Assembly: GCA_050251775.1 (NCBI GenBank)
Contig: JBFWMD010000006.1
Span: 12,465 to 76,464, forward strand
Source: Paucidesulfovibrio sp050251775
Lineage (GTDB): Bacteria; Desulfobacterota; Desulfovibrionia; Desulfovibrionales; Desulfovibrionaceae
Direction of reading: 5' to 3'
Length of the DNA stretch: 64,000 nucleotides
How positions within the stretch are numbered: the first letter of the stretch is position 1; each line of letters begins with the position of its first letter. The translations under genes and the position numbers were made by a program. The notes under the pieces were generated by a model. The model had not been told where the DNA came from, made no database searches, and worked only from the letters and a program-made list of their open reading frames with translations. Below, one piece after another: positions 8,313-16,945 of this stretch.

Positions 8313-10526
8313 ATGCGCTTGACCAGCGGAATACAATTCAAGATCGCGCTTTGGACGTGCGCGGCGTTGATGGGCGTGATCGTCGTTTTGACGACCTATG
8401 CCACCGTGGGCATGTTCGACCGACAGGTCGCCCAGGCGCGGGAGCAGGCGCTGCATCAGGCGGAAGGGTATTCCGGCCGCATCGAAGCTTTCCTGCTGCA
8501 ACCCCTGGCAACGGCTGAATCGCTGGCCAATGCTCTGGCAGCGATCAAGGAACAGCAGCTGAACATCAACCGTTCCGAAGTTTCCGCCATGGTCAGAGGG
8601 GAACTGGACCGGAATCCGCGCTATCAGGGAGTCTACACGCTCTGGGAGCCCGACGCCTTCGATGGCAACGACGCGCTCTTCAAGAACGCGGAATACCACG
8701 ACCAGACCGGCCAGTTTATGGCCTATTGGAACCGGGTGGACGGCCGCATCGCGAGCGAGGCGCTGTACGGCTACGATAATGAGAAGGAAGGCGGGTATTA
8801 TCTGATCCCGAAGCGCACGGGTAAGCCCGTGGTCGTGGACCCCATCCCGTTCCAATCCCAGGGCAGGGAGCTCCTGCTTGTGTCCATCACCGCGCCGATC
8901 CTAGTCAACGGAACCTTCCAGGGCATCGTGGGAGTGGACGTGGCCCTGGACCAACTGGAAACGATGGCCCAGGACGCCGATGTCTTTGACCACAGCGGAT
9001 TCATTGCCATCATCTCCAACAATGGAACCCTGGCCGGAGTCACGGGAAAACCCGAACTGGCCGGCAAAAGCGCGGAGGTGCTGCACCCCGACCTGTTCGA
9101 CAAGGGCGGCGATCTGGAGCGAATTCAGTCCGGGACCATCATCAATGAACATCAGGGTTCGCAGCTGGAGATCTTCGTGCCCGTGCGGATCGGGGACGCG
9201 GACCGCCCCTGGTCCGTAAACCTGCTCGCGGACGATGCCACCGTGCGGGCCAATGCCTGGCGCATGGCCTGGCGGATGATCGGGGTCGGGCTCGGGCTGC
9301 TCCTGGTCGGCACGGCTCTTGTCTGGTGGCTGGCCGGGCTGATCGCCAAACCGGTTCGCTTCATTTCGCGCAGCGCGGAGCTGGCCGCGCTGGGCGATGT
9401 GGAGATGAAGGAACTGGACCGCCGGGAACGGGACTGGCTGTTGAAACGAAAAGACGAACTGGGAGAGGCCGGGCGCGCCTTCGGCGATCTGGTGGACTAC
9501 TTCCGGGACAAGACCTCGGCGGCGGAACGCATCGCGGCGGGCGACCTGACCGTGCGCATCGAGGCGGCATCGACAAAGGATGCGCTCGGCACGGCCTTGC
9601 GGAACATGGGAGAATCGTTGAACACGGCCATGGGCCGCATTCAGGAGGCGGCCTCCCAGGTGGCCGTGGGTTCGAACGAGGTTTCGGATTCGAGCCAGTC
9701 CCTTTCCCAGGGCGCCACGGAGCAGGCCTCCTCCCTGGAGGAAATCACCAGCTCCCTGACTGAAATCAGCTCCCAGACCAAGACCAACGCGGAAAACGCC
9801 TCCCAGGCCAGCCAGCTCGCAGACCATGCCAAGAGCGCGGCGAGCCAGGGGGAAGAGCACATGGAGCGGCTCACCGAGGCCATGAAGGCCATCAATGAAT
9901 CCAGCCAGGCCATCGGCAAGATCATCAAAGTCATCGATGAAATCGCCTTCCAGACCAACCTGCTAGCTCTGAACGCCGCTGTGGAGGCGGCCCGGGCCGG
10001 GCAGCACGGCAAGGGTTTCGCCGTGGTGGCCGAGGAGGTCCGCAACCTTGCCGGCCGCAGCGCCAAGGCCGCGCGCGAGACCGCCCAGTTGATCGAAGGA
10101 TCGGCGGAACGGGTCAGGGTCGGCGGCAGAATCGCATTGGAGACTGCGGAATCCCTCACGGGGATCGTGGACAACGTGACCAAGGCCGCGGACCTTGTGC
10201 AGGAAATCGCGGCCGCATCCAACGAGCAGGCCGAGGGCGTGGCCCAGGTCAATCAGGGTCTGCACCAGGTGGAAGCCGTGACCCAGCGCAGCACGGCCAC
10301 GGCGGAGCAGACCGCCTCGGCCGCGGAAGAGCTTTCGGCCCAGGCCGACATGCTGCGCGAGGTGGTGAGCCGCTTCCGACTGGCGCAGGAGACCGGGGAG
10401 CGGCAGCTTCCTCCTGCGTCCGGCTCCGGACGCCCACGGGCGCTGACTGGTGGTCCGGAGAACCGGGGCGGGTCTTTTGTCGGGGAAGAAGTCATCTCGC
10501 TGGACGAGGAGTTCGCTACGTATTAA
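8313..10526 (+). CDS. Methyl-accepting chemotaxis protein with dCache sensor domain
   Basis: A 737-aa chemoreceptor. TM1 lies at about residues 12-34. The periplasmic region (about 40-310) looks like a double Cache domain (segments YQGVYTLWEPDAFDG, MAYWNRVDG, GIVGVDVALDQLE), a fold that commonly binds amino acids or carboxylates. TM2 is at about 316-340, followed by HAMP and a signalling domain. It ends EEVISLDEEFATY. The start was chosen for GGGAG five bases upstream; an in-frame ATG at 8289 is possible. Stretches of the signalling-domain DNA are almost identical to the preceding receptor gene, so the pair arose by duplication or gene conversion with different sensor modules. Confidence 0.92.
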   Translation: MRLTSGIQFKIALWTCAALMGVIVVLTTYATVGMFDRQVAQAREQALHQAEGYSGRIEAFLLQPLATAESLANALAAIKEQQLNINRSEVSAMVRGELDRNPRYQGVYTLWEPDAFDGNDALFKNAEYHDQTGQFMAYWNRVDGRIASEALYGYDNEKEGGYYLIPKRTGKPVVVDPIPFQSQGRELLLVSITAPILVNGTFQGIVGVDVALDQLETMAQDADVFDHSGFIAIISNNGTLAGVTGKPELAGKSAEVLHPDLFDKGGDLERIQSGTIINEHQGSQLEIFVPVRIGDADRPWSVNLLADDATVRANAWRMAWRMIGVGLGLLLVGTALVWWLAGLIAKPVRFISRSAELAALGDVEMKELDRRERDWLLKRKDELGEAGRAFGDLVDYFRDKTSAAERIAAGDLTVRIEAASTKDALGTALRNMGESLNTAMGRIQEAASQVAVGSNEVSDSSQSLSQGATEQASSLEEITSSLTEISSQTKTNAENASQASQLADHAKSAASQGEEHMERLTEAMKAINESSQAIGKIIKVIDEIAFQTNLLALNAAVEAARAGQHGKGFAVVAEEVRNLAGRSAKAARETAQLIEGSAERVRVGGRIALETAESLTGIVDNVTKAADLVQEIAAASNEQAEGVAQVNQGLHQVEAVTQRSTATAEQTASAAEELSAQADMLREVVSRFRLAQETGERQLPPASGSGRPRALTGGPENRGGSFVGEEVISLDEEFATY

Positions 10527-10578
10527 GAAGGCAGTATGGAGAGGCCTGTTGCACCCGGCCTCCTGAACAGGAAAAGCC

Positions 10579-11085
10579 ATGGATGAAGGTGGGCGGCAGG
10601 TCGTCGCCAACGAATACATGCTGGGGGCAGGCTGCATCTGCCTGCCCGCCAAGTCTGCCAGGGTCTGCACCGTTGTGGGGTCCGGAGCCGTGGTCACGGT
10701 CTGGGACAGCCGCCGCAGGCGGGGCGGCATGACGCATTATGCCCGGCCCTACCGGGAGCCGGACAAGCGCTCCACGGCCATGTATGCGGCTCCGGCCATC
10801 GTGACCCTGGTGCGCATGCTCCTGGAGGGCGGCTCCTCCCCGGCGGACCTGGAGGCGCATCTTTTCGGCGGGGCGTCCAATCCGGACATGGCGGGCCACC
10901 GCGAGGGACTGGCCGAGGACAATGTCCGTGTCGGGCTGGAGCTGCTGGAGAAGCTTCAGGTCCGCCGCGTGCAGCGGGACGTGGGCGGAACCCGGGGCCG
11001 AAAGGTGGTCTTCAACACCGGGACGGGCGAGGTCATACTGGCCAAGGTGGAGCGCATCCGCGCCTCGGACTGGTATCCGCAATAA
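10579..11085 (+). CDS. CheD-like protein lacking the catalytic cysteine
   Basis: A 168-aa protein with the CheD fold signature: EYMLGAG near the N-terminus, VVGSGAVVTVWD followed by GGMTH, and a C-terminal GGTRGRKVVFNTGTGEV. CheD is a receptor glutamine deamidase using Cys, His and Thr. Here the GSC motif reads GSG, so Gly36 replaces the nucleophile, the general-base His53 remains, and a Cys (Cys30) occupies the place of the catalytic Thr. It is therefore unlikely to work as a normal deamidase. A canonical CheD is encoded 2 kb downstream. It may act as a binding-only regulator, for example of CheX/CheC-type proteins. The gene directly precedes cheR. Confidence 0.8.
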   Translation: MDEGGRQVVANEYMLGAGCICLPAKSARVCTVVGSGAVVTVWDSRRRRGGMTHYARPYREPDKRSTAMYAAPAIVTLVRMLLEGGSSPADLEAHLFGGASNPDMAGHREGLAEDNVRVGLELLEKLQVRRVQRDVGGTRGRKVVFNTGTGEVILAKVERIRASDWYPQ

Positions 11086-11131
11086 GCGGGCGGGGCAAAC
11101 CCGCAGGACGAAACAGAGGGGCAACGAGCGC

Positions 11132-11959
11132 ATGTATCAGCTGACGGAAAAAGAGTTCAAGGATCTCCGAGATTTCATATACGAATACGCCGGGATCAAT
11201 CTGACGGACCAGAAGCGCGCCCTGGTTGTGGGACGCTTGCAGAAGGTGCTCTCCCGCGAGGGGTTTTCCTCGTTTTCCCAATATTACGACTACGTGCGCG
11301 CGGACAGGACGGGCAAGGCCGTGGAGGAACTGATCAACCGCATCTCCACGAACCACACTTTTTTCTTTCGTGAGCAGGCCCATTTCGATTATCTGCACAC
11401 CAAGGTGTTGCCCGAGATGACGGAGCGCATTGCGCGGGCGGGCAAAAAAGATCTGCGCCTCTGGTGTGCGGCAGCGGCCACGGGCGAGGAACCCTACACC
11501 CTGGCCATGGTTCTGCGCGAGTTTCTGGGCTCGCAATATCCGCAATGGCAGGCAGGCATGCTGGCCACAGACATTTCCACCCAGGCCCTGGCCACGGCCC
11601 AGCGGGCCGTGTACCCGGACGAGCGCATGGCCCACACGCCCGCGAGTCTGCGCAACAAGTATTTTCGGCGTCTCGGCCCGGACCAGTGGGCCGTGCGAGA
11701 CGAATTGAAGCGGGACGTGATTTACCGCCGCTTCAACCTGATGAGTACCAAGTGGCCCTTCAAGGGCAAGTTCCACATCGTGTTCTGCCGCAACGTGATG
11801 ATCTACTTCGATCAGGTCACGCGCAGCCGGCTGGCCAAGATGTTCCACGAATTCATGCATCCCGGCGGGTATTTCTTCATCGGTCATTCCGAGACTCTGG
11901 GGCGTGACGATTGCCCCTTCGAGTACGTCATGCCCGCCGTGTACCGAAAGGTGAGTTAG
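11132..11959 (+). CDS. cheR: Chemoreceptor glutamate methyltransferase CheR
   Basis: A 275-aa SAM-dependent methyltransferase that methylates receptor glutamates. The N-terminal helical CheR domain ends around TNHTFFFRE, followed by the SAM-binding fold (LRLWCAAAATGEEPYTLAM, then ATDISTQALATAQRAVY) and FHIVFCRNVMIYF. Length fits the family. The start ATG (MYQLTEKEF) was chosen because it opens the conserved domain and has GAGGGG upstream; a longer reading frame exists but is not conserved-looking. It is immediately followed by cheB (TAG then ATG with no gap). Confidence 0.95.
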   Translation: MYQLTEKEFKDLRDFIYEYAGINLTDQKRALVVGRLQKVLSREGFSSFSQYYDYVRADRTGKAVEELINRISTNHTFFFREQAHFDYLHTKVLPEMTERIARAGKKDLRLWCAAAATGEEPYTLAMVLREFLGSQYPQWQAGMLATDISTQALATAQRAVYPDERMAHTPASLRNKYFRRLGPDQWAVRDELKRDVIYRRFNLMSTKWPFKGKFHIVFCRNVMIYFDQVTRSRLAKMFHEFMHPGGYFFIGHSETLGRDDCPFEYVMPAVYRKVS

Positions 11960-13018
11960 ATGGAAAAACGAATCATCAAGGTCCTGGTGGTGGACGACTC
12001 CGCACTGGTGCGCAGCGTGCTGGAACGCGGGTTGTCCATGGACCCCGGCATCGAGGTGGTGGGAACCGCGCCCGATCCCTACGTGGCCAGAGACAAGATT
12101 GTGCAGATGCGGCCCGATGTGGTCACGCTGGACGTGGAAATGCCGCGCATGGACGGCCTGGAGTTTTTGCGCAAGCTCATGCCGCAGTATCCGCTTCCCG
12201 TGGTCATGGTCAGTTCGCTTACGGAGCGCGGCAAGCAGATCACGCTGGACTGCCTGGACGCCGGGGCCGTGGACTTCGTGACCAAGCCCACTTCGGACAT
12301 GGCCTCGGGTCTGAACAGCATGCTCACGGAGCTGCGCACCAAGATCAAGATCGCCTCGACAGCCAATGTTTCGCACTGGAAGCACAAGCGCGCGGAATTC
12401 AAGCCGCGTTCGATTCAGGGCAGCGCCCTTTCCGGGACCACGGACAAGGTCATCGCCATTGGCGCGTCCACGGGCGGAACCGAGGCCATCCGCGAGGTGA
12501 TCACGGCATTTCCCGTGACCACGCCGGGCGTGGTCATTGTCCAGCACATGCCTGCGGGCTTCACCCGGATGTTTTCCGAGCGCATGAACACGCTCTGCAA
12601 CATGGAAGCCAAGGAAGCTGCGGACGGCGACCGCGTCATGCCGGGCCGGGTGCTCATTGCGCCGGGCGGCATGCATATGCGCCTGGTGCGCTCCGGCGGC
12701 ATCTATCAGGTCCGCTGCAAGCCCGGTCCCCTGGTCAACGGCCATTGCCCCTCGGTGGAGGAATTGTTCAAATCCGTGGCCGAACACGCGGGCGGCAATG
12801 CCGTGGGCGTGATGCTCACGGGCATGGGCGCGGACGGTGCGGACGCCATGAAACTCATGCGCGACGCCGGCGCCAGGACCCTGGCCCAGGACGAGGCCAC
12901 CAGCGTGGTCTTCGGCATGCCCAAGGAGGCCTACGCGCGTGGCGGAGCGGAGCGGCTCGTTCCGCTGGGCAACATCGCCCAGGAGACCTTGAACCTGCTC
13001 GGCAAACTGGGGGGCTGA
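11960..13018 (+). CDS. cheB: Receptor methylesterase/response regulator CheB
   Basis: A 352-aa protein with a receiver (IKVLVVDDSALVRSVL, phospho-Asp in TLDVEMPRMDG, Lys in VTKP) and a C-terminal methylesterase. The catalytic triad is visible as Ser170 in IGASTGG, His196 in QHMPAGF and Asp292 in GMGADGADAM. It removes methyl groups added by CheR when phosphorylated by CheA. It abuts cheR and its TGA overlaps the cheD ATG by one base, so cheR-cheB-cheD form a coupled adaptation unit. Confidence 0.97.
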   Translation: MEKRIIKVLVVDDSALVRSVLERGLSMDPGIEVVGTAPDPYVARDKIVQMRPDVVTLDVEMPRMDGLEFLRKLMPQYPLPVVMVSSLTERGKQITLDCLDAGAVDFVTKPTSDMASGLNSMLTELRTKIKIASTANVSHWKHKRAEFKPRSIQGSALSGTTDKVIAIGASTGGTEAIREVITAFPVTTPGVVIVQHMPAGFTRMFSERMNTLCNMEAKEAADGDRVMPGRVLIAPGGMHMRLVRSGGIYQVRCKPGPLVNGHCPSVEELFKSVAEHAGGNAVGVMLTGMGADGADAMKLMRDAGARTLAQDEATSVVFGMPKEAYARGGAERLVPLGNIAQETLNLLGKLGG

Positions 13019-13506
13019 TGGGAGTCATTACGCTCGGCGTGGGAGACCATGGCGCATCGCGAAAGCCCGGCGATGTCATCAAGACATATGCTCTGGGGTC
13101 TTGCGTGGCCATCATCCTGCTCGACCCGAAGACACGCACCGTGGGCATGGCCCACATCGCGCTGCCCGACTCCAGCATCCAGCCGGACCGGGCCAAGGAA
13201 CGACCAGCGTACTTTGCGGACACTGGAATTCCAATACTTTTCCAGGCCATGGAGCGGCAGGGCGCCGCCAAGAACGGGCATGGCATGATTGTGAAACTGA
13301 CCGGTGGGGCCAAGGTTATGGACCATAACGAAGTATTCAATATCGGAAAGCGCAACGTGCTGGCAATAAAGAAAATATTATGGCAATATAAACTCGGCCC
13401 GGTCGCGGAGGACGTGGCGGGCAGCATCAGCCGCACGGTCAGCCTGGAAGTGGACACGGGGCGTGTGACCATTGCTTCGGCGGGCCGGGAATCCTGGTAT
13501 TTATAG
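13018..13506 (+). CDS. cheD: Chemoreceptor glutamine deamidase CheD (canonical)
   Basis: A 162-aa CheD. The active-site motif TYALGSCVAIILLD is intact (Thr23, Cys29), with His46 in GMAHIALP. The C-terminal half has the expected KLTGGAKVM and NIGKRNV segments. It deamidates specific receptor glutamines and in other bacteria also binds CheC-type phosphatases. Translation is coupled to cheB through TGATG. This is the second CheD-family gene in the cluster; the other, at 10579, lacks the catalytic Cys. Confidence 0.95.
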   Translation: MGVITLGVGDHGASRKPGDVIKTYALGSCVAIILLDPKTRTVGMAHIALPDSSIQPDRAKERPAYFADTGIPILFQAMERQGAAKNGHGMIVKLTGGAKVMDHNEVFNIGKRNVLAIKKILWQYKLGPVAEDVAGSISRTVSLEVDTGRVTIASAGRESWYL

Positions 13507-13532
13507 CTGGGTGACAAGAGCACTGGGGGAAG

Positions 13533-13928
13533 ATGATGGAACGGGTGATCATCGCTGACGACTCCGCCACGGCGCGCATGGTGATTCGGCGCTGCCTGGA
13601 GATCGCCGGGTTGACCGGAGCGGAATTTCTGGAGGCGGCCAACGGGCTGGAAGCTCTCGAATTACTGGAATGGGGCCCACCGGACCTGCTGGTCACGGAC
13701 CTGACCATGCCGGTCATGGGGGGGCTGGATCTGCTTCGCAGGCTCCGGCAACAGGAGGAGTATCGCGACATGCCGGTGCTCGTCATCTCCAGCGCAAAGA
13801 ATGAAGCCAATGAACGGGAACTCATGGAACTGGGGGCGTTCGCCGTGCTGCCGAAGCCGGTGAACCCGGCCATGCTGGCCGAGGCGCTCGCGCCCCTCCT
13901 GCCCGCCAAGGGAGGTGCCGCATGGTGA
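13533..13928 (+). CDS. Single-domain response regulator (CheY-like)
   Basis: A 131-aa stand-alone receiver: acidic pair IIADDSATARMV, phospho-Asp in LLVTDLTMPVMGG, conserved Ser in VLVISSA, and Lys in VLPKPVNP. No output domain. It could be the diffusible CheY of this system or a phosphate sink. Two adjacent ATGs are possible starts. Its stop overlaps the following CheX-like gene by seven bases, which pairs the receiver with a likely phosphatase. Confidence 0.92.
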   Translation: MMERVIIADDSATARMVIRRCLEIAGLTGAEFLEAANGLEALELLEWGPPDLLVTDLTMPVMGGLDLLRRLRQQEEYRDMPVLVISSAKNEANERELMELGAFAVLPKPVNPAMLAEALAPLLPAKGGAAW

Positions 13929-14341
13929 TGAGTGTCAAGGAGTCGGTGCAGGCCGCTGTCAGCGCGACCATGGAGGAAATGTTCTTCGTGGAGCCGCGAA
14001 ACTCCGATTTCCTCTGGTCCAAGGTCCGGGTGCTCGAACCGTGCGAAGGCTCCGTGACTCTGGTGTTCGAGCGTTCCCTGCTGCAATACGTGGCCCAGGC
14101 CATTTTTGGTGAGCACGAACGCATTCGCGAGCAGACACTCTGGGACACCCTGGCCGAGGTTGTCAACACCGTGACCGGCCGGGTCGTGAGCTCCCTGCTC
14201 CCTCCGGACACCCCGTTCCGGCTCAGTGTGCCGGAAAACGGCACGGGCTGGCCGCCCAGGGCCAACGAGCCCATGCTCTATGTGACGGACCGGGGCGGTT
14301 TTGTGGTCATGGTCAAGGGGTTGGACAATTGCACGGGGTAG
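13922..14341 (+). CDS. CheX-like chemotaxis phosphatase domain protein (first copy)
   Basis: A 139-aa protein of the CheC/CheX/FliY phosphatase superfamily. The helix WDTLAEVVNTVTGRVVSSLL carries the ExxN catalytic pattern (Glu and Asn in AEVVN). CheX proteins dephosphorylate CheY-P. It overlaps the preceding receiver gene, a strong hint at its substrate. It is more divergent than the second copy at 14371: the surrounding Gly-rich motifs are weaker. Confidence 0.75.
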   Translation: MVMSVKESVQAAVSATMEEMFFVEPRNSDFLWSKVRVLEPCEGSVTLVFERSLLQYVAQAIFGEHERIREQTLWDTLAEVVNTVTGRVVSSLLPPDTPFRLSVPENGTGWPPRANEPMLYVTDRGGFVVMVKGLDNCTG

Positions 14342-14370
14342 TTCCCGGCAAGCGCTGAAAGGGGGCTCCG

Positions 14371-14829
14371 ATGGACATGGAAATGGCCAAGGCCGTGATC
14401 AAGGCCGCACAGGACGTGCTCTCCACCATGGCCGGAGTGGCCGCGGAGCCGGGAAAGCCCTACGTCAAAAAAGGGCAGGTGGCCAAGGGCGACGTGACCG
14501 GCATCATCGGCATCACCGGAGACATGACCGGCTCGATCTCCATTTCCTTTGAAAAAGCCTGCGCCATCGCCGTGGTCAGAAGCATGCTCGGTGCGGAGCT
14601 GGGGGACATCCTCCGCGATGTCCAGGACGCTGTGGGCGAGATCACGAACATGGTTTCCGGGCAGGCCCGCGCGGCCATCGACAAGCAGGGCCTGAACCTG
14701 CGAAGCGGCACGCCCACGGTGGTCATGGGCGACAACCACACCATCCAGCACATCACTGACGCGCCGATTATGGCCATTCCCTTTTCAACGCCGGATGGCT
14801 CCTTCACGGTGGAATTCTGCGTGGAATAA
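14371..14829 (+). CDS. CheX-type chemotaxis phosphatase (second copy)
   Basis: A 152-aa CheX-family protein. The diagnostic segment DAVGEITNMVSGQARAAI contains the catalytic ExxN (Glu and Asn in GEITN) and a conserved Gly. An internal GIIGITGDMTGSISISF strand pair matches the family. It should dephosphorylate receiver proteins. It lies 29 bp after the first CheX-like gene and just before the hybrid kinase, so signal termination is encoded twice. Confidence 0.88.
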   Translation: MDMEMAKAVIKAAQDVLSTMAGVAAEPGKPYVKKGQVAKGDVTGIIGITGDMTGSISISFEKACAIAVVRSMLGAELGDILRDVQDAVGEITNMVSGQARAAIDKQGLNLRSGTPTVVMGDNHTIQHITDAPIMAIPFSTPDGSFTVEFCVE

Positions 14830-14869
14830 CCAAGTGGCGAAACGCCGGGCAGCAAACCGGGAGACGCGC

Positions 14870-16828
14870 ATGGCGGATGAGCCTGTCAACATTCTTCTCA
14901 TTGAGGATGAGAGCGCGCATGCGGAACTGATCCAAGAGGCTTTTGCGCGCGAAGGGGCGGATTTTCGGCTGCACGTGGCAGAAACCGTGGAAAAGGCGCG
15001 CGCTCTGCTCGACGAGAACCTGCCCGACCTGGTCATTGCGGACTGGCTTCTGCCCGACGGCAACGGCATCGAAATTCTTCCACCCAATCGCGAAGAACCG
15101 CGCTACCCGCTGATCCTGATGACCAGCCAGGGCAACGAACAGGTGGCGGTGGAGGCGCTCAAGGCCGGCGCACTCGACTATGTGGTCAAATCCGCAGATA
15201 CCTTTCTCGACATGCCCCACATCGCCCGCCGCGCTCTGCGGGAGTTTGCGCAGATGCGCCGCCGCCGCGAGGCCGAGGAGCGGTTCCGGCAGATGGCCGA
15301 GTCCATCAGCAGCGTGTTCTGGCTCGGTTCCCCCAGCGGGTTCATCTATCTCAGTCCGGCTTTCAGCCAGATCTGGGGCGTGCCCGTGGAAACGGCCCTG
15401 AAGAATCCCGCCCTGGTGTTCGACGCCGTTCATCCGGACGACCGAGACAAGCTCCGCACGGCTCTGGAGCTGAGTCTGGGGCCGGGCGGCACGCCCCAGG
15501 CGGTGGAATACCGGGTCAGCCGCCCGGACGGAACCCTGCGCTGGCTCTCCGGGCGCAACTATCCGGTGCTTTCCACGGGCGGCAGTGCACGGGTGGCGGG
15601 CACGGTCGAGGACGTTACCGAGCGTGTGCTGCGCGAGCAGGAACTGGCCAGGGCCAAGGAGGCCGCCGAAGTGGCGGACCGGGCCAAGAGCCAGTTCCTG
15701 GCGAACATGAGCCACGAGCTGCGCACGCCCATCAACGGCATTGTGGGCATGACCGACCTGCTTCTGCGCACCGGGCTGAATACGGATCAGCGCAAGTTCC
15801 TGGAAATGTCGCGTGAGGCCTCCACCAAGCTGCTCAGCGTGGTGGAGGACATCCTTGAACTTTCCAGCATTGAGGCCCGTGCGGTTCGCCTGGAGCGGCG
15901 TCCGTTCCGGCTGCGCGACGTGGTCGATTCCATCTGCGAAAACCGCCAGACCGCATTCCGACTCAAGGATTTGAGCTTCTCCTGGAATGTGGCCGAGGCT
16001 GTCCCGGAGGAGGTCGAAGGCGATCCGACCCGTCTGGCCCAGGTGCTTTCCAATCTGCTTTCCAACGCGGTCAAGTTCACGGACAAGGGCGAGGTCAAGG
16101 TGCGCGTTTCCCTGGCCAGCCGCCACCGCCGCAGCGCGGACAGCGGATCCGAAGGGGCCGTGGTCGTGCTCTTCACAGTGCAGGATACGGGCATTGGCAT
16201 CGCCCTGGACAAGCAGAAGGAAATTTTCGAAAGCTTCACCCTGGCCGAAGACTGCATGACCAAGGCCTACGGTGGGACAGGCCTGGGCCTGTCCATCGCC
16301 CGGCAACTTGTGGAGATGCTCGGTGGCAGGCTCTGGGTCGAAAGCGCCCTGGGCGAGGGCAGCAGCTTTTTCTTCACCACAGTGCTGCGCCTGCCCGGAA
16401 AGATCCGCACCACGGGAACGCAAGACAAAGCCGCCACGCCCGGCCTTTCTGCCCGGCTGAACATCCTCTACGCCGAAGACGATGCCACGAACCGTTTCGT
16501 GGTCACCCGCTATCTGGAAAAGCTGGGGCATCGGGTCATCGAGGCCGAGGACGGGGTTGTGGCCCTGGAGGCCCTGGCCAGGGGCGGCATCGATCTGGTG
16601 CTGCTGGACATTCAGATGCCCCGGGTCAACGGCCTGGAAGTGCTCGACGCGGTCCGCCACGGGGAAATCCCCGGAGTGTCGCGTGAGCTGCCTCTGATCG
16701 CGGTCACGGCCTATGCCCTGGAATCCGAGCGCGAATCCTTCCTGGCACGGGGCATGGACGGCTATCTGGCCAAGCCCTTCGAAGTCGAGCACCTGCGCGA
16801 AGTCATCGACCGGGTCTACAAGAAATAG
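14870..16828 (+). CDS. Hybrid histidine kinase (receiver-PAS-HisKA-HATPase-receiver)
   Basis: A 652-aa cytoplasmic kinase without membrane segments. N-terminal receiver (ILLIEDESAHAEL, about 1-125), PAS (about 140-255), HisKA with phospho-accepting His282 in NMSHELRTPINGIVGM, HATPase (N-box LLSNAVKFTDKG, G2 GGTGLGLSIA), then a C-terminal receiver with Asp580 in LLDIQMPRVNG. The N-terminal receiver means it is itself controlled by another kinase, plausibly CheA. Start chosen at MADEPVN, at the beginning of the receiver fold; the ribosome site is weak. Last gene of the sensory cluster. Confidence 0.93.
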   Translation: MADEPVNILLIEDESAHAELIQEAFAREGADFRLHVAETVEKARALLDENLPDLVIADWLLPDGNGIEILPPNREEPRYPLILMTSQGNEQVAVEALKAGALDYVVKSADTFLDMPHIARRALREFAQMRRRREAEERFRQMAESISSVFWLGSPSGFIYLSPAFSQIWGVPVETALKNPALVFDAVHPDDRDKLRTALELSLGPGGTPQAVEYRVSRPDGTLRWLSGRNYPVLSTGGSARVAGTVEDVTERVLREQELARAKEAAEVADRAKSQFLANMSHELRTPINGIVGMTDLLLRTGLNTDQRKFLEMSREASTKLLSVVEDILELSSIEARAVRLERRPFRLRDVVDSICENRQTAFRLKDLSFSWNVAEAVPEEVEGDPTRLAQVLSNLLSNAVKFTDKGEVKVRVSLASRHRRSADSGSEGAVVVLFTVQDTGIGIALDKQKEIFESFTLAEDCMTKAYGGTGLGLSIARQLVEMLGGRLWVESALGEGSSFFFTTVLRLPGKIRTTGTQDKAATPGLSARLNILYAEDDATNRFVVTRYLEKLGHRVIEAEDGVVALEALARGGIDLVLLDIQMPRVNGLEVLDAVRHGEIPGVSRELPLIAVTAYALESERESFLARGMDGYLAKPFEVEHLREVIDRVYKK

Positions 16829-16915
16829 AATTGAATCAGCAAAAACGTTGACAACAACCTAAAACACGAAGAAATCCCCTAACGGTAGTAGATTGTTGGG
16901 CGGGGTCTTTTCAAT

Positions 16916-16941
16916 GCAAGAAATCTTGCTGGCATTTTTAT
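16916..16941. terminator. Weak hairpin between convergent genes
   Basis: GCAAG-AAAT-CTTGC at 16916-16929, followed on the + strand by a short T-rich stretch. It lies between the hybrid kinase (+) and the convergent DUF3825-like gene (-). Possible weak terminator for either strand. Confidence 0.4.
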
Positions 16942-16945
16942 AATT

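Noticed and set aside
11911..13506. 531-codon + strand frame spanning cheB and cheD
   Set aside because: Only its last 162 codons (cheD) look like protein; the rest is an alternative frame of cheB.
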